Under the pieces are notes generated by a model that saw nothing but the letters and a program-made list of their open reading frames with translations, was not told the DNA's origin and searched no databases. From Litorimonas sp947503715 (GTDB lineage Bacteria > Pseudomonadota > Alphaproteobacteria > Caulobacterales > Maricaulaceae), in the NCBI RefSeq assembly GCF_050271975.1, contig NZ_CP189850.1, forward strand, positions 1,116,001-1,180,000: a stretch of 64,000 nt of DNA. The letters are read 5' to 3'. The translations under genes were made by a program, and so were the position numbers. Shown here one piece after another: positions 25,667-35,364 of the stretch (position 1 is the stretch's first letter; every line of letters begins with the position of its first letter).

Positions 25667-27504
25667 TCCTTATCGGCTTTCTTTTTCTTGTTCTTTTTCA
25701 CCTTATTGGGCTCAACCTCAATCGCTTCGCCTGCCACGATCGGGTCGGGTTTGCCCGTAATCTTGCGGAAGAAGGCATCCACGGGTGTGTCCACGCCATT
25801 CTTGCGGGTGATGTAATATTGCTGGCCGAAGGACAGGATATTGTTCCAGATCCAGTAGATCAGGAGGCCAGCCGGGAAACCCGCGAGGATGAACATAAAC
25901 ATCCAGGGCAAAAATTTGAAGATCTTCGCCTGCATCGCCGCTTGCTCGGACGCGCCCATGCCTGGTGCGGGTTGGAGCGTGTACATCAAGCTCATGGAGG
26001 CACCGTAGAGGATGGCGAGCGGACCAATGGCGAGGAACTCAATACCAATTGGATTCATGCCCCAAGGCAGCAGACCGAAACCGTTCAGGATGGAAAGCGG
26101 GTCCCGCGCGGAGAGATCCTGAATATAGCCGAGGAACCCTTCATGGCGAAGGTCAATATTGATGAATACGGCCTTGTAGAGCGCGAAGAACACGAAGATC
26201 GTTGGAATGATCGGGAGGCAGCCCGCCGCCGGATTAACGCCCTCTTTTTTGTAAAGGGCCATCATTTCCTTCTGCAACTTCATCCGGTCATCTTTGTACC
26301 GCGTTTGAAGCTTTTTCATCATCGGCTGGACCTTTTTCATCTTGGCCTGTGACGCATATTGCTTGTTATAAAGTGGGAACATCAGGATTTTGATGAGTAG
26401 TGTGAGCGCGAGAATGCCGTAGCCGTAATTGCCGAGTTTCTCACCCAGCCAGGACAGAACGCGACTGATCGGTTTGACCAGAACGCGCATCAGGCCCCAA
26501 CCAATCGCATTGGTGAAGTCCATGATTCCCGCATCCTCATAGGATTTCAGCAGGCCGTAATCTTTCGGTCCCGCAAACATGTGACCCGTGGAAGTGACGC
26601 TCGCACCGGGTGTGAGGGTCAGAGCGGAAGTCGTATAAGACGCCTCATAGATTTCCTGATCATTGAGAAGTTTAAAGCCCGTCTCGGATGTGACCAATTT
26701 ACCTTGCGGGGCGATGGCGGATTGCAACCAATATTTATCGGTCAGGCCGACCCAGCCGCCTTCGCCCGTATCCGTGCGGCCACCTTTTTTCTTGACCTTC
26801 TTATATTTCTGCTCGTGATATTTGCCATCAATGACGGAGATTGGACCTTCTTGGATAATGAAGAAATTCGTCAGGTCATCAGACAATCCATATTGGCGGG
26901 CGACGCCTTTACGTTCCAGATTGAAATTGGCAGAGCCTTTATTGGTCAGCGTATCCGTTAGGGTGATGAGGTAATTGTCATCGACGCTCATCACGCGGTC
27001 AATTTCGACGGGCCCGACGGATTTGCGCAGGGTCACGGGAGATGTCGGTGTTAGGGTTTCGCCTGCGATCAAATTCCAGGCCGTCTGCGTGCCGGAGCCA
27101 CCATCCACGGCGGTCCAGTTATCGGCGATATAGGCGCCGCGCTCTGACCCTTCCGGGTTTAGCAAATTGACGAGCCCGTCTTCCGGGTCGAGCGTCTCAT
27201 TATAACGCTTAAGCGAGAGATCATCCAGGCGTGAGCCTGTTGTCAAGAATGACCCCGTAATCCCGGGCGAGTCGATCTTGATGCGCACGGCATCGCCGGA
27301 GGAGATAATCTCCTCGCGGGATTTCGGCTCGGTGATGACCATCGTGCTGGTTTCACCGACGGATTCCGCATTGAGGCGCTCCATTTCGGCTTGCGCGTCC
27401 AGACGGGCGGCCTGTTGTGTCGGGCCTTCGATGAAGGTGAAATAGAGCAGCACGACAATGGCTGACAATATCATTGCCCAGATCAGGTTCTTCTGCTCGT
27501 TCAT
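25663..27504 (-). CDS. yidC: membrane protein insertase YidC
   Basis: At 613 residues the protein has the standard Gram-negative plan: an N-terminal helix (AMILSAIVVLLYFTFIEG), a large periplasmic beta-sandwich domain to about residue 360, then the five-helix insertase core including YNKQYASQAKMKKVQPMMKK and PAAGCLPIIPTIFVFFALYK. It inserts and folds inner-membrane proteins alone or with SecYEG. The C-terminal tail is very basic (VKKNKKKKADKE), which helps ribosome contact. It sits between rnpA and engB; no yidD is visible between rnpA and yidC. Confidence 0.97.
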   Translation of the reverse strand: MNEQKNLIWAMILSAIVVLLYFTFIEGPTQQAARLDAQAEMERLNAESVGETSTMVITEPKSREEIISSGDAVRIKIDSPGITGSFLTTGSRLDDLSLKRYNETLDPEDGLVNLLNPEGSERGAYIADNWTAVDGGSGTQTAWNLIAGETLTPTSPVTLRKSVGPVEIDRVMSVDDNYLITLTDTLTNKGSANFNLERKGVARQYGLSDDLTNFFIIQEGPISVIDGKYHEQKYKKVKKKGGRTDTGEGGWVGLTDKYWLQSAIAPQGKLVTSETGFKLLNDQEIYEASYTTSALTLTPGASVTSTGHMFAGPKDYGLLKSYEDAGIMDFTNAIGWGLMRVLVKPISRVLSWLGEKLGNYGYGILALTLLIKILMFPLYNKQYASQAKMKKVQPMMKKLQTRYKDDRMKLQKEMMALYKKEGVNPAAGCLPIIPTIFVFFALYKAVFINIDLRHEGFLGYIQDLSARDPLSILNGFGLLPWGMNPIGIEFLAIGPLAILYGASMSLMYTLQPAPGMGASEQAAMQAKIFKFLPWMFMFILAGFPAGLLIYWIWNNILSFGQQYYITRKNGVDTPVDAFFRKITGKPDPIVAGEAIEVEPNKVKKNKKKKADKE

Positions 27505-27518
27505 TGTGAGGCCGTCTC

Positions 27519-27926
27519 TTACTTTTTTGTGTCTCGTGCCGCGTTTTCCGCGCGGCGCGAGAGGGTTATGAGGGCTTTGCGCGCGTCGTCAAGGAGGTCA
27601 TCCCAAATCCGCACAGTCGTCCCATCTCTCCCCATATGGGAGCTTCGGGCGATAAAAACATAATCATATCCACAAATCCCTAATTCGGGGAGCAGCGCGC
27701 GGGCGACTTCGCGAAGCCGTCTCTTGGCGCGGTTGCGGCTGACGGCATTGCCAATCTTCTTTGTGGCAGTAAATCCGACGTGAATACCGTCTGTTCGGGT
27801 GGGGTGTTGGCGCATCTGGATGACGACGCCGCCTTTGGCGGAATAAAACCCTTCCCGCACATGTAAAAACTCGGAACGCTTCTTCAGCATTCCGAGTTTG
27901 GTGTTAGGCGTCGTCACGGCGGTCAT
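27519..27926 (-). CDS. rnpA: ribonuclease P protein component
   Basis: The 135-residue protein contains GFTATKKIGNAVSRNRAKRR near residues 53-72, the family RNR motif that binds the RNase P RNA, and LLPELGICGYDYVFIAR after it. It is the small basic subunit of RNase P, which matures tRNA 5' ends. I start it at ATG 27926, 19 nt after the rpmH stop; an alternative frame extending to 28052 overlaps rpmH and is rejected. Confidence 0.93.
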   Translation of the reverse strand: MTAVTTPNTKLGMLKKRSEFLHVREGFYSAKGGVVIQMRQHPTRTDGIHVGFTATKKIGNAVSRNRAKRRLREVARALLPELGICGYDYVFIARSSHMGRDGTTVRIWDDLLDDARKALITLSRRAENAARDTKK

Positions 27927-27945
27927 AACCGCGCGATAACTGAAT

Positions 27946-28080
27946 TTATGCGGAAAGGCGCTTACGGCCTTTGGCACGACGACGGGCCAAGACAGCACGG
28001 CCGTTTTTCGTGGCCATACGGGCACGGAAACCGTGGCGACGGGCGCGGACAAGGTTGGACGGCTGGAACGTACGTTTCAT
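27946..28080 (-). CDS. rpmH: ribosomal protein bL34
   Basis: The 44-residue frame begins MKRTFQPSNLVRARRHGF and ends KGRKRLSA before TAA. It is the complete, highly conserved L34 protein, very basic as expected for an rRNA-binding protein. It is directly followed by rnpA, the universal rpmH-rnpA pairing. The 237-nt region upstream, shared with the divergent DUF547 gene, should hold its promoter, but I see no clear DnaA-box cluster there. Confidence 0.97.
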   Translation of the reverse strand: MKRTFQPSNLVRARRHGFRARMATKNGRAVLARRRAKGRKRLSA

Positions 28081-28317
28081 CGGTTTTCTCTTTTATCTTC
28101 GGTCAGACGGAATCGAAAGATGCCGCTGGGTATCTCAAGCGGCGGCAATTACGCGTGATGTCTAAAACTGTCAAGCCGTGTTCTCAGACTCTGACCGACC
28201 TCACGCGCGGGTCTCGGGGCAGGCACAAAAACGTGACGATGCGTGAGCAAGGCTTTCAATGACGCCGCCATATTCAGTGTATAGGAGACGGACAAGATTA
28301 ACATAGGAGATCGCATC

Positions 28318-29271
28318 ATGCGCTCATTCACAGTTTTAACATTGTCCACTGCTTTCATGCCCGTCGTCGCCTTTGCAGGTGCGGATTGTGGCAACCCGCC
28401 CCTTAAAACGGCAGAGGCTGTCTATACTATCAAGACTCCCGAACAGGCCGCATCACGTATAGAAGCTCCGGTTGTTGTGGAGACGCAAAACGTTCAAACA
28501 GTGGATGTCGTGAAGACAGCCCAAGTGGAAGACGTGAAGATGGTCGAAAAAACTCAAGACAAGATGATGAAAACCGCCGCACCTGTTGCCGCTTACGCTG
28601 ACTTGCTCAAAAATCGTATTTCGCGCGGTGAGGGCGGTTTGAACTTGTTTGACTATGAAGCCGCGCATAATGCTGGAGAACTGGCGACGGTTACGGCTTA
28701 CACGGATTACCTTTCGTCTCAGAACCCGGATGCCATGTCAGAGAATGACCAAATTGCATATTGGGCTAATCTTTATAATGCGCTGACCCTGAAGGTCGTG
28801 CTGGAGAATTATCCGGTCAAATCCATCCGCAAGATTAAATCTGGTCTTCTGTCCATCGGGCCGTGGGACCGTGATGCGACGGTTGTTAATGGTGAGACAT
28901 TGACGCTTAATAATATTGAGCATGATATTTTACGGAAGAAATACCCGAACCCATCCTATGTCCATTATATGGTGAATTGCGCCTCTATCGGTTGCCCGAA
29001 TTTGGCAGATAAACTTTGGACGGGTGCAACACTGGAAACGGATCGTGAGCAAGCGGCTCGTGATTTCATTAATTCCCCGCGCGGCGTGAAAATAAAAGGC
29101 GATACGCTGGAAGTCTCGTCCATCTATCAATGGTTCAAGGGAGATTTCGGCGGATCGAAATCTGAGACCCTGAAACATCTTCGCGAATTCGCAGGACCGG
29201 ACCTCGCCGCCGCCATTGATGCGGGTGCCAAAATTGACGGTCACGATTATAACTGGTCGCTGAACCAGTAA
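28318..29271 (+). CDS. secreted DUF547 domain-containing protein
   Basis: The 317-residue product has a signal peptide (LTLSTAFMPVVAFAGA) and then a Val/Thr/Lys-rich spacer (about residues 40-85). The DUF547 region starts near residue 95 and contains NDQIAYWANLYNALTLKVVL, SIGPWDRDATVVNGE and VHYMVNCASIGCPNLADKLW with two cysteines four residues apart. The fold is related to papain-like/transglutaminase types but its activity is unproven. It is the first of three plus-strand genes (DUF547, VTT protein, FAD reductase) that recur together in many alphaproteobacteria. Confidence 0.88.
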   Translation: MRSFTVLTLSTAFMPVVAFAGADCGNPPLKTAEAVYTIKTPEQAASRIEAPVVVETQNVQTVDVVKTAQVEDVKMVEKTQDKMMKTAAPVAAYADLLKNRISRGEGGLNLFDYEAAHNAGELATVTAYTDYLSSQNPDAMSENDQIAYWANLYNALTLKVVLENYPVKSIRKIKSGLLSIGPWDRDATVVNGETLTLNNIEHDILRKKYPNPSYVHYMVNCASIGCPNLADKLWTGATLETDREQAARDFINSPRGVKIKGDTLEVSSIYQWFKGDFGGSKSETLKHLREFAGPDLAAAIDAGAKIDGHDYNWSLNQ

Positions 29272-29305
29272 GCCGTCAGAGAAGACTAAGAAGAGAGATA
29301 CCGAC

Positions 29306-30058
29306 ATGTCCGAAACAGACGTCAAACAAGACAAACCGATCTGGATTAAACTCTGGCCGATTTACATTATTCTGGCAGGCCTCGGCCTCGCCATCTCGCA
29401 GGGATGGCACACCTATCTGTCGCCGACCTCGCTGGCGGAAAATGCCGTCTATCTGAACACGCTGGTGCAGGAAAACTTCATTCTTGTTCTGCTGGCTTTC
29501 ATTGTGATCTATATTCTGGCGACGACCTTCATGGTCCCCGCCAGTGCACTGACGATTGGCGGCGGATTCCTGTTTGGCCTCGGTGTCGGTGCGCCCGCGA
29601 CAGTGATTGGCGCCACGATTGGTGCTTGTATTCTGTTTACAGCGGCGAAGACATCTGTGGGGGAAGCCCTCAAGAGCATTGCGGGTCCTTTTGTTGGCAA
29701 GATGGAAGCCGGATTTAATGAAAGCCCGTTGTCCTATCTTTTCACACTTCGGCTCATTCCGATTTTCCCCTTTGCCGTGGTGAATATTGCGCCGGCTATC
29801 CTCGGTGCGAAATTCCGTGACTATTTAATTTCCACGCTCTTTGGGATTATTCCGGGCACAGTGGCCTATACGTGGATTGGCGCGGGCCTGCGTGCTATAT
29901 TACTGGATGCTGCAGAAGCTGGTGAGGCCGTTGATGTCAATTCGCTCGTCGCTTCTTCTGCCAAAAACCTCATTCCCGCCTTTTTCGCCCTCGCCGTCGT
30001 GGCGCTGATCCCGGCGATTTACAAAAAATTCTTCAAGAAGAAAGCGGTCGCGGCGTAA
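29306..30058 (+). CDS. TVP38/TMEM64 family (VTT domain, DedA-like) membrane protein
   Basis: The 250-residue protein has six or so membrane segments. The VTT core is visible as ATTFMVPASALTIGGGFLFG near residue 72, FVGKMEAGFNESPLSYLFTL, then RLIPIFPFAVVNIAPAILGA near residue 150. Members are thought to be lipid scramblases or transporters in the envelope. It follows the DUF547 gene by 34 nt and precedes the FAD reductase by 32 nt. The C-terminal tail is lysine-rich (KKFFKKKAVAA). Confidence 0.9.
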   Translation: MSETDVKQDKPIWIKLWPIYIILAGLGLAISQGWHTYLSPTSLAENAVYLNTLVQENFILVLLAFIVIYILATTFMVPASALTIGGGFLFGLGVGAPATVIGATIGACILFTAAKTSVGEALKSIAGPFVGKMEAGFNESPLSYLFTLRLIPIFPFAVVNIAPAILGAKFRDYLISTLFGIIPGTVAYTWIGAGLRAILLDAAEAGEAVDVNSLVASSAKNLIPAFFALAVVALIPAIYKKFFKKKAVAA

Positions 30059-30090
30059 GGCCCCGACCTGCACAAGAGAGAGATAATCCG

Positions 30091-31542
30091 ATGAAAGAGT
30101 ATAATGTTGACCTTTGCGTCATTGGCGCGGGCTCTGCCGGCCTGACGGCAACTTGGGTGGCGTCGAATCTGGGCCGTTCCGTTGTCCTGTTCGAAGGTGA
30201 AGAGATGGGCGGCGATTGCCTGAACCATGGGTGTGTTCCGTCAAAAGCGATTTTGAAAGCGGGTAAAGTCGCGCAATCCATGCGGTCCGGTGCAAAATTC
30301 GGTATTAACCCCGTTGAACCCGAAGTCGATTGGAGCGCGGTGAAAGCCCATGTGAAAGATGTCATTGAGTCGATCGCACCTGTTGATTCTGTTGAACGGT
30401 TTGAAGGGTTTGGCGCGACAGTCATCACAGAACATGCGCATTTTGTTGACGCCAATACGGTTGAATCAAAGACCGCGCGTGTGAAGGCGAAACGCTTTAT
30501 CGTCGCCGTGGGCAGCCGCGCATCGGCTCCGCCAATTCCCGGTCTCGACACGGTGGATTATATCACGAATGAGACTGTCTTCAGCCTCCCTGAATTCCCG
30601 AAACATCTACTCGTCATCGGGTCCGGTCCGATTGGTCTGGAAATGGGTCAAACGTTCAAACGTCTCGGCGCAGAGGTGACCATTATTGATATTGCCAAGC
30701 CTCTGGGTCGCAATGAACCGGAACATGCGGAAGTCCTCGTCAAAGCCTTGGAAGATGAAGGGATCACTTTCCATGCGCCGGCCAATACAAAAGAAATTCG
30801 CAAGACAGACACAGGCGTTGAAATTGAACTTGAAGACGGAACCGTCATTCAGGGGTCTCATCTCCTCGTCGCTGCAGGCCGTGCGCCAAGTGTGAACGGG
30901 TTGGGCCTCGAAGCCGCGGGTATTGAGTATGATCGCGGCGGAATTCACACCGACGATAATCTCCGGACTTCGAATAAGAAGGTCTATGCGGCTGGCGATG
31001 TTGTGAAAGGCAGAGGGGGATTAACCCATGCGGCCGGTTTCCACGCCAAGCAGATCACAACGGGTTTCTATTTTATCCCGCCGCTTCCATTCCTGAACAA
31101 GAAACTCTCCAAGGCGACAACCAATGTCATGCCTGGTGTGATTTACACGGAACCAGAACTGGCCAATATTGGTCTGACTGAGGCACAAGCGATTGAGAAA
31201 TATGGCGCGGAGAAGGTGAAGTCCGTCCATTTTGAATTTGACGAAAATGACCGTGCCATCGCGGAGCGTTCAACAGCGGGCGGCGTGAAAATTGTCGCGA
31301 CGAAGAAAGGCGTGATTCTGGGCGGCTCCGTTGTCGGGATGCAGGCGGGTGAGATTCTTCACATGCTGTCTGTTGCAATGTCCAATGGCGTCAAGATTTC
31401 GGGCCTTGCCGGGATCATTTCGCCTTACCCCACACGGTCGGAAGCTGTGAAGCGGGCGGCGGGGAGTTGGTATACGGAAACGCTCTTTGGCGAGAATGCA
31501 AAAGCGAAAAAGCTCTCCGCGCTCTGGACGAAGTTCCACTAG
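30091..31542 (+). CDS. FAD-dependent pyridine nucleotide-disulfide oxidoreductase, mercuric-reductase-like, not a lipoamide dehydrogenase
   Basis: The 483-residue protein has the FAD-binding IGAGSAGLTA at residue 11, a redox-active disulfide pair C43/C48 in GGDCLNHGCVPSKA, an NAD(P)-binding motif GSGPIGLEMGQTFKRLG near residue 178, and the FAD motif VYAAGDV near residue 297. In the C-terminal dimer region the segment reads ISPYPTRSE, where lipoamide dehydrogenases have a catalytic His before Pro-Thr; here it is Tyr. That argues against true lipoamide dehydrogenase activity and for a MerA-like reductase of unknown substrate. No mer genes or metal-binding HMA domain are present. It is the third gene of the DUF547 cluster. 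Confidence 0.88.
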   Translation: MKEYNVDLCVIGAGSAGLTATWVASNLGRSVVLFEGEEMGGDCLNHGCVPSKAILKAGKVAQSMRSGAKFGINPVEPEVDWSAVKAHVKDVIESIAPVDSVERFEGFGATVITEHAHFVDANTVESKTARVKAKRFIVAVGSRASAPPIPGLDTVDYITNETVFSLPEFPKHLLVIGSGPIGLEMGQTFKRLGAEVTIIDIAKPLGRNEPEHAEVLVKALEDEGITFHAPANTKEIRKTDTGVEIELEDGTVIQGSHLLVAAGRAPSVNGLGLEAAGIEYDRGGIHTDDNLRTSNKKVYAAGDVVKGRGGLTHAAGFHAKQITTGFYFIPPLPFLNKKLSKATTNVMPGVIYTEPELANIGLTEAQAIEKYGAEKVKSVHFEFDENDRAIAERSTAGGVKIVATKKGVILGGSVVGMQAGEILHMLSVAMSNGVKISGLAGIISPYPTRSEAVKRAAGSWYTETLFGENAKAKKLSALWTKFH

Positions 31543-31575
31543 GCATCCGCGCCGTAACGGATTACAGCTTCCGCC

Positions 31576-32982
31576 ATGATTGACGGTTTCATATCCAGGC
31601 GTCTGTCGTCCAAGCTGCTCTTGTTGACGATTGGGTTCGTCATGCTGGCGGAAATGCTGCTCTTCATTCCGTCAGTCGCGCTGGAGCGTCAGTCTTGGCT
31701 GGAAGACCGGGCTCGACAGGCTGGGCTCCTCGCCCAAGCTCTCACGGGTGTGCCGGATTATCAGGCGTCCCAGACCCTGACGGATCAGTTTGTGGCTGAT
31801 ACAGACGTGATGGTCATGGCGGCGAAACGTGACGGGATGACGGAGCTTGTTCTTGGTACGCCCGGTGGAATCACGGGCGAAGTCATCATGATTGACCTGC
31901 GCGAGTCTGGAAGATTCCCGTCATTAACTGCGCCTTTCAGTGATTTGTTTAGCGATAAAACGGATTCGCTCCGTGTTATGGCGGCCAGTCCCGTTGACGG
32001 GCAGGACGCGATAGAATTAATTATTCCCCGCAATAAATTACGCTGGGCTTTGCGGGATTATGTCCGCAATATATTTTGGCTCTCTGTATTTATTGCCATT
32101 ATTACGGGCGCCCTGATTTTCTGGGCGATGTCCGCCATGATTATCCGCCCCGTTCAGCAATTGGCGGAAGATATGACGGCCTTTCGCGAGGATCCGGAAA
32201 AGCGTCGTGCGCGCCAGGTGCGCTCGAAACGTCATGACGAAATCGGGCAGCTCCAACGAGAATTTACTGACCTCAAACAATCGCTTCGGGCGGCTTTCCG
32301 GCAGCGGGAACGGCTGGCGGGGCTGGGTATGTCTGTTGCGAAAATTAACCATGATCTCCGCAATGTTCTAACCTCGGCACTTCTCATCTCGGATCGCCTA
32401 TCCATGAACCCGGACGAGAAAATGTCCACGATGGGCGAACGTCTAACCCGTACTGTTGAACGCGGGATAAGCTTAACAGAAGACGTCCTGTCCTATTCCA
32501 AGGCCGAGACCGCTGACCCGCAAATCCAAGACGTCCGTATCGCTTTCACGATTGGCGAAGCGGCGGCCGATGTCACCGCTCAATTCCCCGGCACGCGGTT
32601 TCGGAATACAATCCCGACCGACCTGATGGTGCGCACCGATCCTGATCATGCTTACCGCATTTTCCACAATCTCTTCCGTAATGCCTCCCAAGCGATGGCT
32701 GCGACGGAAAGCCCAAATCGTGTATTGAAAGTCGGGGTAGATATAATGAAGGACAGCGTAGACCTTCGCATATCTGATACCGGACCGGGCCTTCCTGACC
32801 GCGCCCGTGAGAACCTGTTTCAAGCTTTTTCAGGTGGGCAAGCCCATTCCGCCGGGACAAAGTCGACGGGCCTTGGCCTTTCCATTTCCAAGGAACTCGC
32901 GAAGGCACAGGGCGGTGATTTATGTCTTTTATCCTCTGATGAAAACGGAACGACGTTTCAACTGACTCTGCCCAAATCCTAA
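31576..32982 (+). CDS. membrane sensor histidine kinase (HAMP type)
   Basis: The 468-residue kinase has membrane helices near residues 13-35 and 165-188 flanking a periplasmic sensor region of about 125 residues, then a HAMP-like linker (RPVQQLAEDMTAFREDPEKR). The H-box is KINHDLRNVLTSALL with the phospho-acceptor His at 259, the N-box HNLFRNASQAM, and G-boxes SDTGPGLPDRAR and STGLGLSISKELAKAQGG. No response regulator lies in this window, so it is an orphan by position. Located 34 nt after the FAD reductase, it may share its transcript, linking the DUF547 cluster to an envelope signal. Confidence 0.88.
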   Translation: MIDGFISRRLSSKLLLLTIGFVMLAEMLLFIPSVALERQSWLEDRARQAGLLAQALTGVPDYQASQTLTDQFVADTDVMVMAAKRDGMTELVLGTPGGITGEVIMIDLRESGRFPSLTAPFSDLFSDKTDSLRVMAASPVDGQDAIELIIPRNKLRWALRDYVRNIFWLSVFIAIITGALIFWAMSAMIIRPVQQLAEDMTAFREDPEKRRARQVRSKRHDEIGQLQREFTDLKQSLRAAFRQRERLAGLGMSVAKINHDLRNVLTSALLISDRLSMNPDEKMSTMGERLTRTVERGISLTEDVLSYSKAETADPQIQDVRIAFTIGEAAADVTAQFPGTRFRNTIPTDLMVRTDPDHAYRIFHNLFRNASQAMAATESPNRVLKVGVDIMKDSVDLRISDTGPGLPDRARENLFQAFSGGQAHSAGTKSTGLGLSISKELAKAQGGDLCLLSSDENGTTFQLTLPKS

Positions 32983-33020
32983 ATGGTGGAACCTTCGGCG
33001 TGGCGGGGGCTTTTTCTTTT

Positions 33021-33569
33021 ATGAATATCTATCCTAAACTCCTGCCCGATGAGGCGCTTCCTATCCGTGTTTTGACGGCCTGCCTCCTCATTTACATTCT
33101 CATAATTGTTGTGACCCGCTTTGCCGGAAAACGCAGCGTATCAAAGATGAACAGTTTCGATTGGATCGTGACTGTTGCGGTTGGTTCTATTGTCGCCGCC
33201 GCCGTCGTCGCTCCGGATGATTTCGGCCCCGCCATTATCGCAGCAACAGCGCTGATCGTGTTCCAATGGTTGCTGACCTATATCAGTACGCATTCCAAAA
33301 TGTTCCGCAAGACACTCAAGAATAATCCAACGCTCCTCGTCCGGTGTGGAGAGTTGGTCGAGGATGGTATGCAAAAAACCCATGTCGGCGAAGGCGAAAT
33401 TCTGGCCGCCGCGCGGGGTGCGGGCATTGCTGATATTAAAGAGGTCCGCGCAATGGTTCTGGAAACCGATGGAAGTTTTTCTGTCATCCCAATGTCTGCC
33501 GATGATCCCGCAGGCTTTGAGGATTTAACGCTCAAAAATCTTTCCGAGGTCGACAGTCTCGACGACTAA
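33021..33569 (+). CDS. DUF421 (YetF-like) membrane protein
   Basis: The 182-residue protein has three membrane helices at the N terminus (about residues 10-95) followed by a cytoplasmic domain. Segments such as RFAGKRSVSKMNSFDWIVTV and VGSIVAAAVVAP, then LVRCGELVEDGMQKTHV and GIADIKEVRAMVLETDGSFS, match the DUF421 family. The family is of unknown function in most species. I prefer ATG 33021 with a nearby GGGGG upstream; an in-frame GTG at 33000 is the alternative. Confidence 0.85.
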   Translation: MNIYPKLLPDEALPIRVLTACLLIYILIIVVTRFAGKRSVSKMNSFDWIVTVAVGSIVAAAVVAPDDFGPAIIAATALIVFQWLLTYISTHSKMFRKTLKNNPTLLVRCGELVEDGMQKTHVGEGEILAAARGAGIADIKEVRAMVLETDGSFSVIPMSADDPAGFEDLTLKNLSEVDSLDD

Positions 33570-33573
33570 TAAG

Positions 33574-35364
33574 TTACTGTGCTTCCGCTGTCCCCTCACG
33601 GCGCGGGTCCGCGCCGCCAATCAGTGTGCCGTCTTCCTGACGATAGATAATATGCAGGCCGGAAATTTCGCCTTTTGAGCGCCGGACTGTATGGCCCATC
33701 TCTTCCAGTGCGGAGACGATGTCTTCCTCCATACCGAATTCAACAGCGCCCGCGCCGCGGTCCAACTCGTCCGTTTCGGCGTCTTTCAGGTTCTTGGCTT
33801 CCAGACGCAGCGATCCGTTCCGTGCAATAACATTGGGCAGCTCAATCGCCTCTTGCGGGCTTAGACCCCAATCCACCATGCCGACAATGGTTTTCGCCGT
33901 GTAAGCGATGATCGAATTGCCGCCCGGCGATCCCGTCGTGAAGAGAAATTCTCCATCCGGCGCGAAGACAATATGCGGCGACATCGAACTGCGCGGGCGT
34001 TTTCCGGCGGCGACGGCATTGGCAATCGCGACGCCGTCCTCATCCACGGCATAGGAGGAGAAATCCGTCAGCTCATTATTGAGCATGAATCCACGTACCA
34101 TCCGTTGAGAGCCAAAGGCGCTTTCGACCGTCGTCGTCATGGAGATGGTCAAACCGTTCTTGTCCACGACGGTGAAATGTGAAGTGCCCGGACTGTCCGG
34201 TGTGGCATCTTTCCCGGGTTTAAACCCTACGGGGTCACCTGCCGTGACATTGGTATTGACTGTGTCGACTTTAATTAATTCGGCACGGGATTTCAGGTAA
34301 TCCTCATCCAACATTTCTGCGACAGGAACCTCAACAAATGCGGGGTCGGCCACGAACTCATCGCGGTCCGCATAGCCGAGAAAGCTGGCTTCGGCGAAGA
34401 GGTGCCAGCCCAGCGCGGAATTGCCCGCCTCGGCCATATCGAAATTTTCCAACATGCCGAGAATGGATTGTACTGCGACGCCGCCACTGGCGGGAGGTTG
34501 CGCCCCGCAAATGGCATGTCCGCGATAATCTGTGCAGAGTGCTTCGGATTTCTTCGGTTCATAAGCCGCCATATCGGCGAGGGTCAGCGTGCCGGGACGC
34601 GGTTCCATCCGAATGGATTTGATAATATCTTCGGCGATTTCGCCTTCCAATAATGCGCGTGGGTTTTCCGCAATCGCTTTTAGGGTTTGCGCATATTCCG
34701 GATTATTGCGGACATAGCCTTCTGGAATGGGCGCATCGTCCGGGAAGAAATAGGCATTGGCATTCGCATCATCGCGTAGGATGTAGGGTGCAAGGCGTTT
34801 GACTAATCCCGCCATACGCGGACTGACGACAAAGCCCTCTTCCGCCAGTTCAATAGATCCGTCAAATTGCGTACCCCAGTCCATCACGCCGTAATCCTGA
34901 TGCGCGCGGTGTAGCATGACAACTGCTCCTGGCACACCCGTCGACATGCCCGACCCAACACGGTTGAAATAACCGAGCGGTTTGCCCGTTTCTGGATCGA
35001 GGAACATGGTTGGGTCTGCGCCCGCAGGTGCGGTTTCGCGCCCGTCATAGGACCAGACTTTTGCAGTTTTCGGATCATAGATAACCATGAATGCTCCGCC
35101 GCCGAGGCCGGAACTTTGCGGCTCCACAAGGCCCAATGTGGCCTGCACCGCAATCGCGGCGTCCACGGCTGACCCGCCTGCGCGCAAGATTTCCAGTCCG
35201 GCTTCCGTCGCATAAGGATTTGCAGCCGCCACCATGCCCGTTTTCGGGGTGGGTGTCGTGCTTATCATTACGGCGCTTGCGGATTTTAGGTCTGTGGACG
35301 GAGCAGTTTCCGTCGCCACACATGCGGCGAGAAAAATAGTCGAGGCAAGGAGAAGATGTTTCAT
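33574..35364 (-). CDS. ggt: gamma-glutamyltransferase, lipoprotein form
   Basis: The 596-residue protein begins MKHLLLASTIFLAACVATE, a lipoprotein signal with the lipobox LAAC, so it is probably anchored to an envelope membrane. The precursor has VAAANPYATEAGLEILRAGG near residue 45, and the self-processing site DSPGTSHFTVVDKNG near residue 400, where the Thr of TSHF is the nucleophile, followed by GFMLNNELTDF. The enzyme hydrolyses or transfers the gamma-glutamyl group of glutathione. A longer frame to 35541 exists, but the lipoprotein signal marks ATG 35364 as start. Confidence 0.92.
   Translation of the reverse strand: MKHLLLASTIFLAACVATETAPSTDLKSASAVMISTTPTPKTGMVAAANPYATEAGLEILRAGGSAVDAAIAVQATLGLVEPQSSGLGGGAFMVIYDPKTAKVWSYDGRETAPAGADPTMFLDPETGKPLGYFNRVGSGMSTGVPGAVVMLHRAHQDYGVMDWGTQFDGSIELAEEGFVVSPRMAGLVKRLAPYILRDDANANAYFFPDDAPIPEGYVRNNPEYAQTLKAIAENPRALLEGEIAEDIIKSIRMEPRPGTLTLADMAAYEPKKSEALCTDYRGHAICGAQPPASGGVAVQSILGMLENFDMAEAGNSALGWHLFAEASFLGYADRDEFVADPAFVEVPVAEMLDEDYLKSRAELIKVDTVNTNVTAGDPVGFKPGKDATPDSPGTSHFTVVDKNGLTISMTTTVESAFGSQRMVRGFMLNNELTDFSSYAVDEDGVAIANAVAAGKRPRSSMSPHIVFAPDGEFLFTTGSPGGNSIIAYTAKTIVGMVDWGLSPQEAIELPNVIARNGSLRLEAKNLKDAETDELDRGAGAVEFGMEEDIVSALEEMGHTVRRSKGEISGLHIIYRQEDGTLIGGADPRREGTAEAQ

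Noticed and set aside
30091..31542. Lipoamide dehydrogenase of a 2-oxoacid dehydrogenase complex
   Set aside because: The catalytic His before Pro-Thr in the C-terminal domain is Tyr here, and no E1 or E2 genes are nearby.
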